From NCBI GenBank assembly GCA_000226015.1, contig JH153324.1, forward strand, positions 348,142 through 412,141: a DNA stretch of 64,000 nt, in the 5' to 3' direction. The DNA is from Mnemiopsis leidyi (taxonomy: Eukaryota; Ctenophora; Tentaculata; Lobata; Bolinopsidae). The notes beneath the pieces are model-generated. The model was not told the DNA's origin. It did not search any database and worked only from the letters and a program-made list of their open reading frames with translations. Below, one piece after another: positions 42,901 to 53,147 of this stretch. A program made the position numbers and the translations under genes. The stretch's first letter is position 1. The number at the start of each line of letters is the position of its first letter.

Positions 42901-45266
42901 TAAAGTTTCAAGGCAACCAAAGGTGAATTTTGAGATGGCTAGGACGACAGAAAAAGTTTATTTTTTGTGTGTCGCGGCACCTACGCGTAGGTGGACTCTG
43001 CCAGGCTTTGTCAATGACTCTTTGAAACCGTCTGATCAATATCATAGAGGATCAAACCTGCTATTAAATTGGAAAAAACTTTTTAACGGACTCATAAAGG
43101 GTTCCGAGCTATCTTTCTGTTCGTTTGATCGAGGTATTTACAAAGCTATTGTCTCCCTAGTTCCTGACGAAGGAGGTGCGATTAGCCGGACACAAACACT
43201 ACCTTGCCACGTGTAAGGAGTGTCGGGAAGAGTTCCAATTTTACAAGTGGGGAGCCACCAACCTGCTCCACTATCCAAACAATTCCATCCGACGCGGTCA
43301 TAAAGGTACAAGTTTTTCTTTGAAGTACGAGTGTGATGGAAGAGAACACTCTTCGAAATCTTTTTTATGAATAGGACTTTGAGATATGCTGAGATCTTTT
43401 TCGTGTCTTTTTTGATGTCTAATTTGTTACATAAAAGATTATTACAGACCTTATAGTCCTATTCATAACGAATATTATTGATTGCGTGGACATGCAATTG
43501 AAAGTCGTATTTGTTTGTAGCTTATAAGTTTTTGGTAGATTGTTTATTAGATGTATGATAGACTTATTGAAGTTATATAGGTTTTTTCGGCTTTACAGGT
43601 GAGAAATTCCCTGAATAATTGGTAACCTGTTACACCGAACATAAATATAAAACTTCAACCAGCAACTGAAGCAGCAACTATAAAAACTACATTTGCAACT
43701 ACTTCATCTTTAATAGCTACTCAAATGCACGTACTTCAGGTCACATAAATGTATATTTTTTACTGTTCAGGTCCCGAACTTCAAAGAACTGAATCTAACG
43801 TTGGAGACGGTGATACTAACATAAAGTTGGTGGAAGTTACTGAAATCTGTGATTGTTCTGACTGTGAAACAAGCTCTACCGGATCCTTATCTCAGTACGT
43901 ACTACTATAAACTATAACTCTAACTATACTACTTAAGTATATACTACTATAGCCTATAGCTATAACCATACTCCTATAGTACATACTAGTATACTACTAT
44001 AAACTATAACTCTAACTATACTACTATAGAATATACTACTATGAACTATAGCTGTAACCATACTACTTTAGTACGTACTACTATAAACTATGGCACTAAC
44101 CGTACTACCATAGTATATACTACTAAATATAAACTATAGCTGTAACCATACTACTATAGTATATACTACTATAAACTATTAGGAACTGTATTCGTGGGGA
44201 AAAGTCTCAAATTTTCAATGATAAAACACCTTATTTCTCAAAATTTATTGGCTCTGCCTTAGCTCTGGGTAGTGAAATACTCTCAAATGGTCCAACGGAC
44301 ACAGATTGACCTCCAAAAACAAAGGTAGAAGCATTGCATTTAGAGAAACGGGGTTTGAAATTTGAGACACCTCCCCACGAATACCGTTCCTAATAGCTAG
44401 GCTCTCATCATCCTACAATATCTTAAAATCTGGTGCTATAGCTATAACCGTGCTTCTAATATAGCTCTTACTATGCTTCCATAATACCTTATTTTAACAG
44501 CGTATCTAATTCTACTACCATAGTTCAAACTTTGCTTCTAAAGACGAATAGAGCAAAATGATTTCGGAGAAGGGCCAAAATTTTAACCAACCAGAAGCTA
44601 GGAAGCACGATTTTATTTTTAAAGGTCAAAATTTGCGACCCCTCCACAAAAATACCTTATTCTATTTATAATCAAAACTGTCTAATGAAATATTCAAAAT
44701 ATCTTTCCGTTTATGACAATAAATTTTCGCCAATCAACTATTCTCAGACCATCGGAAACCCTGAGTTTGGAAAAGGAAACAGCGCCAGAACCGAAAACAG
44801 TAGACAAATGGCGCGAATTGTTCGGAAAAACTGAAATTGAATCGACTGATATTTTCGATTTCTACAAAGATGCGCCCCCGGTTTGGAGAATTGCCGTATT
44901 TACAATAAAATTTGAATGTTCACTTTATTTTTGTTTTGCCAGCCTGCGAATAATATTGGGATGGAAATTGACATAAAATCTATAGCAAGTGCTCGGTGTT
45001 CAAATTATAAAATTGACATTAATCCTTATAACATTACAGGAAAGACTTGGTGCTCAAAGACCGATAAACACGGCTGCAGATATCGTTGGTATGATGATGT
45101 ATCATCTAGACTCCATCTTCTCCACGGCCGGCTCAGTTTCCAATCCTCCTCAATAGCGGTCAAGGACCAAGTTTTAGGACAGACTTTTAATGCGTACTTT
45201 GAAATTTACTTGAAATTGGAACCGGAAGAATTTACCTTTTTGTTTTTAACTTTATTAACATTATAA
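30915..45266 (+). CDS. Very large Lys/Ser-rich protein with repeated Cys-rich zinc-ribbon-like modules, 17 exons
   Basis: I do not recognise this gene. Model exons: 30915-30924, 31647-35246, 35441-35557, 35662-36571, 36690-36885, 37015-37062, 37222-37495, 37740-38282, 38720-39235, 40964-41153, 41376-41489, 41815-41923, 42606-42755, 43161-43305, 43771-43894, 44748-44895 and 44943-45266. All are GT-AG with consistent phases, giving about 2505 aa. Residues 1-1600 are low-complexity, Lys/Ser/Asn-rich and probably disordered, with an early HGN/NYDNN repeat and many basic clusters. From about residue 1690 a module of a basic helix (GFRTAKGLAAWAKRSR) plus six CxxC pairs (CASC, CSHC, CIAC, CSGC, CVGC, CISC) occurs, then repeats (GLRAAKGIALWINRTR; CLSC, CGFC, CTHC, CGVC, CLGC, CQPC). 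Further CxxC pairs follow in exons 10-15. This suggests structural zinc sites, perhaps a nuclear or scaffold protein. Exon 1 (MVK) is the weakest part; coding could instead start at 31679. The model might also merge two genes. Confidence 0.7.
31765..31863 (+). repeat. Coding repeat encoding HGN / KNYDNN units
   Basis: An in-frame imperfect repeat in exon 2 of the large Cys-rich gene, with two near-identical copies of AAGAACTATGATAACAACCA plus shorter relatives. It encodes an Asn/His/Asp-rich tract near the protein N-terminus. Confidence 0.8.
39430..40949. repeat. ACACTCCAACAAACACAAAC minisatellite with a 652-base gap
   Basis: A higher-order repeat of CAAACACAGACACTCCAACAA fills most of intron 9 of the large Cys-rich gene. 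Positions 39800-40451 are N, so the array length is unknown. It stops about 14 bp before the acceptor at 40963. The long Thr/Asn/Asp and Val/Phe/Cys open frames are repeat artefacts. Confidence 0.95.
41498..41695. mobile_element. MITE, TA target duplication, about 33-bp inverted ends (copy 1)
   Basis: The left end GAGAACGGTATTCGTGGGGA and the right end are near-perfect inverted repeats over about 33 bp, flanked by TA on both sides (41496-41497 and 41696-41697). No coding capacity in 198 bp. TA duplication is typical of Tc1/mariner-type non-autonomous elements. It starts 8 bp inside intron 11 of the large Cys-rich gene. About 80-85% like copy 2. Confidence 0.88.
42269..42502. mobile_element. 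Diverged copy of the same MITE family (copy 3)
   Basis: The ends match the family in degraded form (left AAAACGGCATTCCTCGGAAG; the right end reads CACCTCCCCAAATATACCTT), and the interior shares ACAAATACTCTCACATGGTT and CCTCCAAAAACAA with copies 1 and 2. Ends are approximate. It lies in intron 12 of the large Cys-rich gene. Confidence 0.7.
43893..44180 (+). repeat. Tandem array starting at the exon 15 donor of the large Cys-rich gene
   Basis: About five imperfect units of roughly 55-60 bp built on GTACGTACTACTATAAACTA and a TAACTCTAACTATACTAC tail. The first unit contains the donor itself (GTACGT at 43895), and an exact copy of that donor motif recurs near 44075. A MITE copy adjoins its downstream edge. 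Confidence 0.85.
44182..44390. mobile_element. MITE, TA target duplication (copy 2)
   Basis: A 209-bp element with inverted ends (left GGAACTGTATTCGTGGGGAA, right GAATACCGTTCC) flanked by TA at 44180-44181 and 44391-44392. The interior is clearly homologous to copy 1 and carries a small insertion (GGTAGAAGCATTG). It lies in intron 15 of the large Cys-rich gene. Confidence 0.88.
44551..44662. mobile_element. Short, internally deleted MITE relative (copy 4)
   Basis: A 112-bp element with TA at both flanks. The left arm is GAGCAAAATGATTTCGGAGA and the right arm GACCCCTCCACAAAAATACC, matching the ends of the family, with almost no interior. It lies in the same intron as copy 2. Confidence 0.65.
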
Positions 45267-45591
45267 CTTTTTCCTTTCCAAATTGTTCAACTATTATACA
45301 AGTATTTAAGATTTTTCGTTGAATTTGCTAATGAATGTCAGTTAAATCACAACTACGATTTAAAGTGTTTATCTAAGTGCAGTAATTTTCATTCCACATA
45401 ATTACAAACTAGGTCAAGGTATAGGTAGAACAAAATAAAGAGTAGATTGTCTAAATCTAAATAAATAATTATTAAACCACAAATTAGTTAGCAAGCTTCT
45501 AATTTCAATACACTTAAGTGTTGATATGTACTTACGAGGTAGATACATGACCTAATGTCATTCAAAACACGTGACAATCACGGAATTTGCT
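45267..45591. other. Convergent 3' intergenic DNA with a polyadenylation signal
   Basis: 325 bp between the end of the large Cys-rich gene (+) and the end of the secreted-protein gene (-). AATAAA at 45434-45439 is a plausible plus-strand polyadenylation signal. Nothing else recognised. Confidence 0.6.
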
Positions 45592-47185
45592 TTACCACAT
45601 ATCTACATTATAAAAGAAGGGAACCGGAGCACTGGTGGAACCAAAATCCCAATCAAAACCTCCATTGTACATCCGCCTATTCTGGAATTCGTTCGTATTG
45701 TCAGTACCCCAACCCCAAATTGGGGGTCCTGTAGAACGTAAACCAGAAGGAAAGGGAATCATCGTAGTGAATGGTTCAGGGGAGTCGGTGGTCACGTGTG
45801 AACCGTCATATGGAGGGGGTGTAGGGATGGAAACTTTTCTTTCTTCCTGTATCCTCTGCAGAATTTTGTCCACATGGATGGCGTGTTGCATGGCAGCGAG
45901 CTTCAGGAGATTCTTCTTATTTTCCACGTATTTATCCTCCAAGTCTTTCACTTCGCTGCTGACAGAATCAACGACAAATTGGTCAAATTTGGTGTTCACA
46001 TCTTTTTCCAGTCTGTTTTTATACATGGTGGAGGTCTTGAAATTCTCCAGCTTCTCTTCGATGACGGCATCAAGTTTGGTGTTGAGAAGATCTTTCAGCA
46101 GCTCAAGTTTCTCAGGGGAATTCAGCAATTTCGATAAAAACCACGTTATCTTGACCTGAGAAAGTATGCTTTAAAATTTGTTGACAATTACCTCTTCTAT
46201 ACCATTTGATTTTCTACTAACTTCTTTAAAATACTAAAAGCTTAGTCTGATGAGATCTAGCTTGTCTTCTGGGGAGGGAGATTCAAGCAATGCCCAGTAA
46301 CTAAAAAACAATAAGAAAAATACTAAAATGAGAAAGAACAACTAATACAAATTAGAAAAAAAGGAAGAAATACTTCAAATCAGAAAGAATGAATACTACA
46401 ACTCCGAAAAAAGAAATACTACAAATCAATGACAATAGGAAGAAATACTGCAAATGAGAAAAAAGAAATGCTGCAAATCAGAAAGGAAAAATTCTGCAAA
46501 TCAGAAAGAAGAAATACTACAAATCAGACAAAATAAACACTACAAATCGGAAGGAAGAAATACCACAAATCAGAAAGAATAAATACTACAACTCAGAAAG
46601 AAGAGATAGTTACTACAAATCAATAGGAAGAAATACTGCAAGTCAGAAAGAATAAATACTGCAAATCAGAAAGAATAGATACTTCAAATCAGAAAGAAGA
46701 AATACCACAAATCAGAAAGAATAAATACTACAAGTCAGAAAGAAGAAATACCACAAATCAGAAAGAAGAAATACTACAACTCAGAAAGAAGAAATACTAC
46801 AACTCAAAAAGAAGAAATAATACAAATAAAAAAGAAGAAATATTACAAATCAATTGGAAGAAATACTACAAATCAGAAAGGTGAAACATGGGCTCTATAC
46901 CTGGCTCTGAGAGGGTATGTGGTGAAGACGATAATTTTCCTTCTCCACGCATCCCATAACTTTTTGAAAAGTCACGTGACATTTCCTACGTTTTTTTGGG
47001 CCCGAGGTTCCAATTAACGTAGCCTTATGATCAGTAATCGCGAAAAGATCATCAACAATCCACTTTTCGTACCAATGTTTCGGTTGTTCACCGGGACTGC
47101 GACTAAATCTATTTCCTTTAGTAATTTCATCAGTGGACACTGACCAAATAGAACTTGTCGCTATCAACAGCAAAAGTAAACCCAT
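45592..47185 (-). CDS. Secreted protein of unknown function, 2 exons
   Basis: I do not recognise the family. Exon 1 is 47185-46901 and exon 2 is 46155-45592, both phase 0 at a GT-AG junction (about 282 aa). Residues 1-18 (MGLLLLLIATSSIWSVST) form a clear signal peptide. A basic PKKRRK cluster follows near residue 63 and two Cys lie at about 69 and 79. Residues 96-185 are Lys/Glu/Leu-rich and likely helical or coiled-coil (LNSPEKLELLKDLLNTKLD, ENFKTSTMYKNRLE). The tail is Pro/Thr-rich (IPTPPPYDGSHVTTDSPEP) and ends in an aromatic, Gly-rich stretch (GGFDWDFGS to YNVDMW). It may be an extracellular or mucus component. It is divergent from the lectin-domain gene at 48243. The opposite strand also has an open frame, but without such features. 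Confidence 0.75.
46310..46880. repeat. Minisatellite of about 23-bp units in the intron of the secreted-protein gene
   Basis: About 22 imperfect copies of AATCAGAAAGAAGAAATACT. It fills most of the 745-bp intron and ends about 20 bp from the exon 1 donor without including it. Confidence 0.93.
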
Positions 47186-47515
47186 AACGATTTAACGTAA
47201 ATGCGAACGTAGCAAACCGAAGCATGCTCTTTAAATTTAAAGGAGATTGACATCACGTGAAAATGAGGGAAGCAACCTCACTTTTCAAAATAGCGACTCA
47301 ATGCTTGCTAAAATGCCTCCGTCTGATTCCTGACAGAGATCTTTTAGCTTTCCTGTTCCTAATGCATGTGACACGGTGAAGTGGAATACTGGTATTAGTA
47401 CTGACAAAATTTACATTGAGTTCCATTTATCAAATGAAACTTTTCATCTTACAAAATCTAGCAGATTTTATACTTCTCATAGTATAATTGCATTGGTATC
47501 AAAGTCAAGCATCAT

Positions 47516-47935
47516 TGCAAATATCAACGTCAAGTACCAATCTCAGGTATCAATCTCAGGTAATGTCAGGTATCAATGTCAGGTACCAATGTCAGGTATC
47601 AATGTCGGGTATCAATCTTAGGTACCAATGTCAGGTATCAATGTCAGGTATCAATCTCAGGTACCAATGTCAGGTATCAACGTTAAGTACCAATCTCAGG
47701 TATCAATGTCAAGTACCAATGTCAGGTATCAACGTCATGTATCAATCTCAGGTATCAATGTCAAGTCTCAATCTCAGGTATCAATGTCAAGTATCAATGT
47801 CAGGTATCAATGTCAAGTACCAATATCAGGTATCAATGTCGGGTACCAACGTCAAGTAACAATATATAGGGTATCAATGTCGGGTATCAATGTCAGGTAC
47901 CAATGACAGGTGTTAATGTCAGGTTCTAATATTAG
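47516..47935. repeat. 13-bp minisatellite (AGGTATCAATGTC)n
   Basis: About 30 copies of a 13-bp unit, with variant units AGGTACCAATGTC and AAGTATCAACGTC alternating in a higher-order pattern. It lies between two divergent genes (47186-48242). Because 13 is not a multiple of three, it gives open frames in several phases; these are not genes. Confidence 0.95.
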
Positions 47936-48242
47936 GTGTTTATGTACACAATTGGACCTGGCATCCTCTCTAAATTTGAATTATCGTCAACCCACACCAC
48001 AGAGCCTATTTTAGATACTACGTAGTGTGTTGTTGAAAATGATCCCTCCGAGTTTGATCTCCCCAAATCGTCATTTTTACGACTTTTCGCCAGACTTCAC
48101 TCTTATCACTGCTGAAATTTGAACCTGAATTTTTTTCCTTATTACGAATTACCAGGCCTTATTTCATTAAATGTGAAAACAACGCTGCACGCTCTTCAAA
48201 CTCCTACATCTTATACTTTTACACGTTTATTTCGTTCGAAAA

Positions 48243-51200
48243 ATGAGGTTTCATCATGTTATGTTTGTGTTTTTCTTTGCCGGAAATCTTATCACAAGCA
48301 CTCAAGCTGGGTCTGATCACGCAGAAGGTAAGTCGTTGAACGGAAATTTAACACTTTTATCAGTTCCATGGGCACCAATCTTTATATCATTGTTACTTAT
48401 TCCTTATGATAGATTACCATTTAATTAAATACCTAAATGTATAAAGCTTAACTTATATGTGTAAATTTTATATTTCAGAATACTACTGTCCACTGGACGA
48501 GACATTGATAGAAAAGAATTGCTACAAGGCCATGAAGTAAGCAATTAGACATGAGATAGACACACGTTATTAGCAGCGTGGCCCACGTTAGAACCGCGGT
48601 TTGAACTTTCTTTTTCTTTTTATAAGACAGCACAGGAAATGAAGTCAACCAATAACCGCCTGAAAGCTGCATGTGAACAAATCCTTTCTCTTATTATTAA
48701 CTCCATGATTACATAGACTCCTTCCCAAATGCAATTCTTTATTTATCTCTTAGGAATCTGCAACTTGTAGTACAACAGATTAATTCGAACCATTACCAAG
48801 GTTTACACTTTACAACGGAACCAATTGGTTTAAGGACATTTTTCGCGTTCTTAGTTATCTCAAAAACTACCCTTTTACTTTAGAGTTGCTTTGAAACTTA
48901 TAGAGCCTATTTAAAAAATACCCTTTTACTTTAGAGTTGCTTTGAAACTTAAAGAGCCTATTTAGACTATTGTTGATGTCTTTTAAGTGCCTAATTACTC
49001 TATTACCCCCTTTTGGCCTTTTCTCCAGATCTGACATAAACGTAATGAACAAAGTGGACGCAGATAAACATTGCAAATCTATGAAAAAGGTGTTGCCTGA
49101 TTCAACTCTCAGTCAGACTCCCTTTTCAGGTATCTTGTCTAAAAATTTTATGAGCATGAATCGAAAATATTACAAATCCGTAAAACTGATCATTATGAAA
49201 TTTTTACTTATTCATTCTAGTATTTTGAAGTGAGAAATATAATATTATCAGCGTTTGTAGACTATTTAAATGTATATAAAGTTTTTTTCTTTTCTTCCTT
49301 TTAATTTCCCAAACAAGTAGCCTCAATCTAGTTTCCTCAAACTAGTCTCCTTATTAAACTAGTTACCCAAACTAGTTTTCTTACACCATTTCCCTCAAAA
49401 AAGTTCCCTCAAACTTGTCTCCGCAAACTAATTTCCCGGAAACAAGTTTCCTTATCAAACTAATTTCCTCAAATTAGTTTTCTTAAACTAGTTTCCTCAA
49501 ACTAGTTTCCCAAACAAGTCCCCTCAATTTAGTTTCCTCAAACTAGTTTCCTCAAATTAGTTTTCTTAAACTAGTTTCCTCAAACTAGTCTCCTTAAACT
49601 AGTTTCCCAAACAAGTTTTCTTACACTATTTCCCTCAAACAAGTTTCCTCCAACAAGTTCCCTCAAACTTGTCCTCTCGAACTAATTTCCCGGAAACAAG
49701 TTTCTTCAAACTAATTTCCTCAAACCAAGATTTATCTTCAACAGGCTGGTTGCAAGATCTCAGCTCGACAAGAGGGGAAGTGAGTGACAGTTACTGCATC
49801 TACTCTTACCCCACTCCACGAGACATTATCTCGCCAAACAAGCTGTCTTTTAACGTTGCCCCCTGCTCCGGGAAATTGCCTGTTCTTTGTGCGAAACAGC
49901 TTCCAGCCGGTAAGTCAAATAGCGAAACTTACTGTAAATCAGCGTGATCTAATTGGTGAAACAAAGTGAAAGTGATATAACGTGATCTAATTGGTGAAAC
50001 AAAGTGAAAGTGAAAGTGACATAACGTGATCTAATTGGTGAAACAGAGTGAAAGTGAAAGTGATATAAGGTGATCTTATTGCTGAGACAAATTGAAAGTG
50101 AAAGTGATATAACGTGATCTAGTTGGTGAAACAAAATGAAAGTGGAAGTGATATAACGTGATTTAATGGGTGAAAGAAATTGAAAGTGATAAATTATAGC
50201 GTGGGAAAAAGTAGCAATTGTGATAACCGATATAATGCTTCTCTACTTGCAGGCTCTACATGCGAGGGAGGTTGGTCGACGGTCGTCAGGGACACTTTCA
50301 AGTATTGTGTAAAACCGTCAGATAAGACTTCAGGAGCTGGGGAGTATTTTGAGAAGAACTTGTGTCCTCAAGGAAGCAGTTTGTTTTCTTTCAACTATGT
50401 GTACGTTAATTCTATATAGTTTGTTATTTCAAGTTTAGCGTTGACTGAAGCAATGGATATTTTTGATACACAATTACTCTTGCTCATTATATCAAAGAAT
50501 GTGTGCTTAAGCCAGAATATAGCTCAGATGAGTCCAATTTAGGAATCCAGAAAACAACTTGAGCTACGAAGGGCATGACGACAACCTATTACAGCCGTTC
50601 TGGACTCCTTTTTACATAGACGGGACGAAGACAGTTCACTGGGAAACAAAAAAGGAGGCTAGAGCGTTTTCAGCCTGCTTGTACAAGGTTAGACGCCAGT
50701 AAGATTATTGTCACCATGAAAACAAACTCTGTCTATAAAATTGGTTTGTCTCCATCACAGTTCATTTAATCATTTCGACCATCGTCCTTGACGAAATCGC
50801 AGAGTTTTAAAAGTGTAATGCGATAAACATAAAAAAAATGTTTTATTCAAATAGTAAAAAGAACACTACTTAGTCTCAACTAACCCTGTTCCCCCAGACA
50901 GGAAAGTTACACGTGAGTCTGGTGTCATGTGACTCTCTCAAACAGTTCCACTGTCAGTCAGATGCTAAGGAGGTTCCTCACAAGGACACTCTTCAACCCT
51001 ACCCATACGATCCTGGTAAACTATTTTATTGACGAGATATTTTTCTTAAACTGTTAGCTGATCCAGACACGTTTCTGAATGAATAAAGAAATGAATAATG
51101 CAGATGAGGCTATTAATATTAACCCTACTCCTTCAAAATATGACACAAATATAAGAATCCAGAGCATCTGATTTTTTGACGTTTAGAAGTTCACAGAAAG

Positions 51201-52838
51201 CAGCATGGTTGAAGCTTGACACAATTATTACTCACGCCTCTAGATTTTGATATTTTCAATTTGCTTTCCAAATGTTTATTATAAATGTCGAAAGCAATTC
51301 GATTGATCGATTATCAAATGAATAATTCATTGGCAAAGTCGTTTTCAGAAAAAGATTATTCGTGCGATAATGAAGGCGAAGTTCTTTGCAAAAGCACGTG
51401 CTACAAGCATTGGTAACTATTGAAGTATTTTAGTTTGCTGCATTGTAGCAATAGTTTGCTGCATTGTAGCAATAGCAATAGTTTGCTCCATCATAAATAA
51501 AATCTCTGAAATTAAAAATGCATATTCAACATTACGAGATTTTTATTATGTTCATTTAAATCAATTCATCGTTATTTTTTTCATTATAACTAGGAGTGTT
51601 TAACAAATATCTAGGAGAACCTACAAAAATCAGGCAGATGCCGCCAATAACTGTACTGCTGTAGGAGCTAAGCTTACCTCTCAGGCGGTCCCTTGCATCC
51701 AATATGTTACAGGTAAGTTATGACGTTATGTGTATCCTTATTTGAAGCGAATAAGTTCGTGGTTTTGTCTGACGTAATAGCTTCGTTCATGACGTTCGAC
51801 CCTTATTTGAAGCTAACAATGATAAAATTGATCGAGAATAAAATGAAATGAGGGTTTTTTTTAGTAGAGTCAAGAGTACTACGACTGATCGTGCCGTAAT
51901 ATAATTGGTCACTCATATGTTCTAAAAGGATACGATCTGTAGTGCTATAGTCGAATTCCAAAGCAAATTTACGAAAAACAAAGTCAAGTCAGGTTTGCTT
52001 ATTGGAATTGTTTTCTCCAAACTAAAAGCACCTAATCATAAACTCTAAGTCTAATTGTCCTTCTCATTTTGTATTCAGGAGAATAAAGAACTAAACTTTT
52101 TCCACCAGGATGGGTAAACGGGAGTTTTGAGAACGGAGCTGTGACCACCACCAGTCCTCTATCTCTGACTGCTGAACACTGTGTTCATGTTTATGAAGGA
52201 GCAGCTAAACTCGCTGACTGTCGACTTCGGGCTCACGCTCTTTATGCAGGTGGGAACTAGGAATTGTCATTCTGTCAGGTTTTTATTCTTAACCCTTTAA
52301 GTTCTTAGCTGCAGACGTTTGTTCATCTAAAGTTTTAACAACAGCAAAGTTCATCACTTATCATCAATACTATTGCGAAATCAATCCGCCCTATAAGCAA
52401 CAATATTATCAACTAACTATTTGTTAACTGATTGTAATTAGAAAAGTTATCAACCATTATTATCGACCCACCACACCCGATATTACAGTTGCACTAGAGG
52501 AAGGAGAGGAGACCTGTCCCGACTCCTATCACAAGTGTGGAGACAAACCCGTCTGCGTGGGATCTTCTCCAGACACACTGACTTGGAGTGCTGCTGTCGG
52601 GAATGTACCACGAGATCGGAGACGACTTCTGCAAACACGGTCCGTTTTGTTGGTTAGAATTTGATAAGAATTTAAATTGTTGGAAATGTTCATGCATGAT
52701 GACGGTGATTAGTTGGTCAAAAGCCACTTCTATTCTCTATCTGGACGATAAATTTACAATTAACATCTAGGTGACAGTTCTCTCACGATGTCACAATTTA
52801 CAGTTATAGAACTGCCAGTTAAACCTAAATACAAAGTT
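48243..52838 (+). CDS. Multi-C-type-lectin-like-domain protein with signal peptide (5' exons, 3' end unresolved)
   Basis: Exons: 48243-48327, 48479-48536, 49029-49129, 49745-49909, 50253-50400, 50543-50687, 50898-51015, 51349-51412, 51615-51712, 52109-52249, 52489-52639 and 52771-52838. The signal peptide is MRFHHVMFVFFFAGNLITST. Four lectin-like domains follow, each of about three exons and bounded by phase-1 introns (typical of shuffled extracellular modules): YYCPLDETLIEKNCYKAM to VLCAKQ; TCEGGWSTVVRDTFKYCV to FHCQS; YSCDNEGEVLCKSTCYKHW to the exon ending LYA; and ETCPDSYHKCGD onward. The domains are short and lack EPN/QPD-WND calcium motifs, so sugar binding is doubtful. In exon 11 the frame needed at the start and the frame of GDDFCKHG near the end differ by one base. 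The gene may continue past the sulfatase to the transmembrane exons at 55262-56454, or end with VCEYEDLKIRI near 53110. Confidence 0.75.
48861..48966. repeat. Two-copy tandem duplication of about 52 bp
   Basis: Two near-identical copies of a unit containing CTTTAGAGTTGCTTTGAAAC and AGAGCCTATTTA, in intron 2 of the lectin-domain gene. Confidence 0.88.
49312..49735. repeat. Minisatellite (TTTCCTCAAACTAG)n
   Basis: About 27 imperfect units of roughly 14-15 bp (AGTTTCCTCAAACTA) fill intron 3 of the lectin-domain gene, up to about 10 bp before the acceptor of exon 4. The CTAG-centred palindromes could pair. Confidence 0.92.
49951..50190. repeat. Minisatellite of about 43-49 bp units in the lectin gene
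   Basis: Five copies of a unit with GTGATCTAATTGGTGAAACA and repeated GAAAGT hexamers, in intron 4 of the lectin-domain gene. It begins about 40 bp after the donor. Confidence 0.9.
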
Positions 52839-53147
52839 GTAAGTAGTACGCATTATGACGTCACTACATTGACACTGTGACCGTGAGGTGTTCACTCTGC
52901 CTCATTACCTCAACCCTCACTAAGTTATGTCTTTTTAGCACTATACAGTGTATAGTCTACACCCATACACACAACACTATACGTCCGATATACCGCTAAC
53001 TATAATTTCTGATTTACTATTACTGCTCCTTCTTGTGCTTTTCTCAACGAAAATGTTCTGAACTTTTTAAAAACGTATATTTGGATCATAGCTGGGTTAA
53101 ATTCCACAAGGTGTGCGAGTATGAGGACCTAAAGATAAGAATCTTAC

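Noticed and set aside
45635-46159. 174-codon plus-strand frame
   Set aside because: Antisense of exon 2 of the secreted-protein gene. It lacks a start context, domain or splice support.
47376-47906. Several overlapping frames with Gln/Val/Ser repeats
   Set aside because: Products of the 13-bp minisatellite in different phases.
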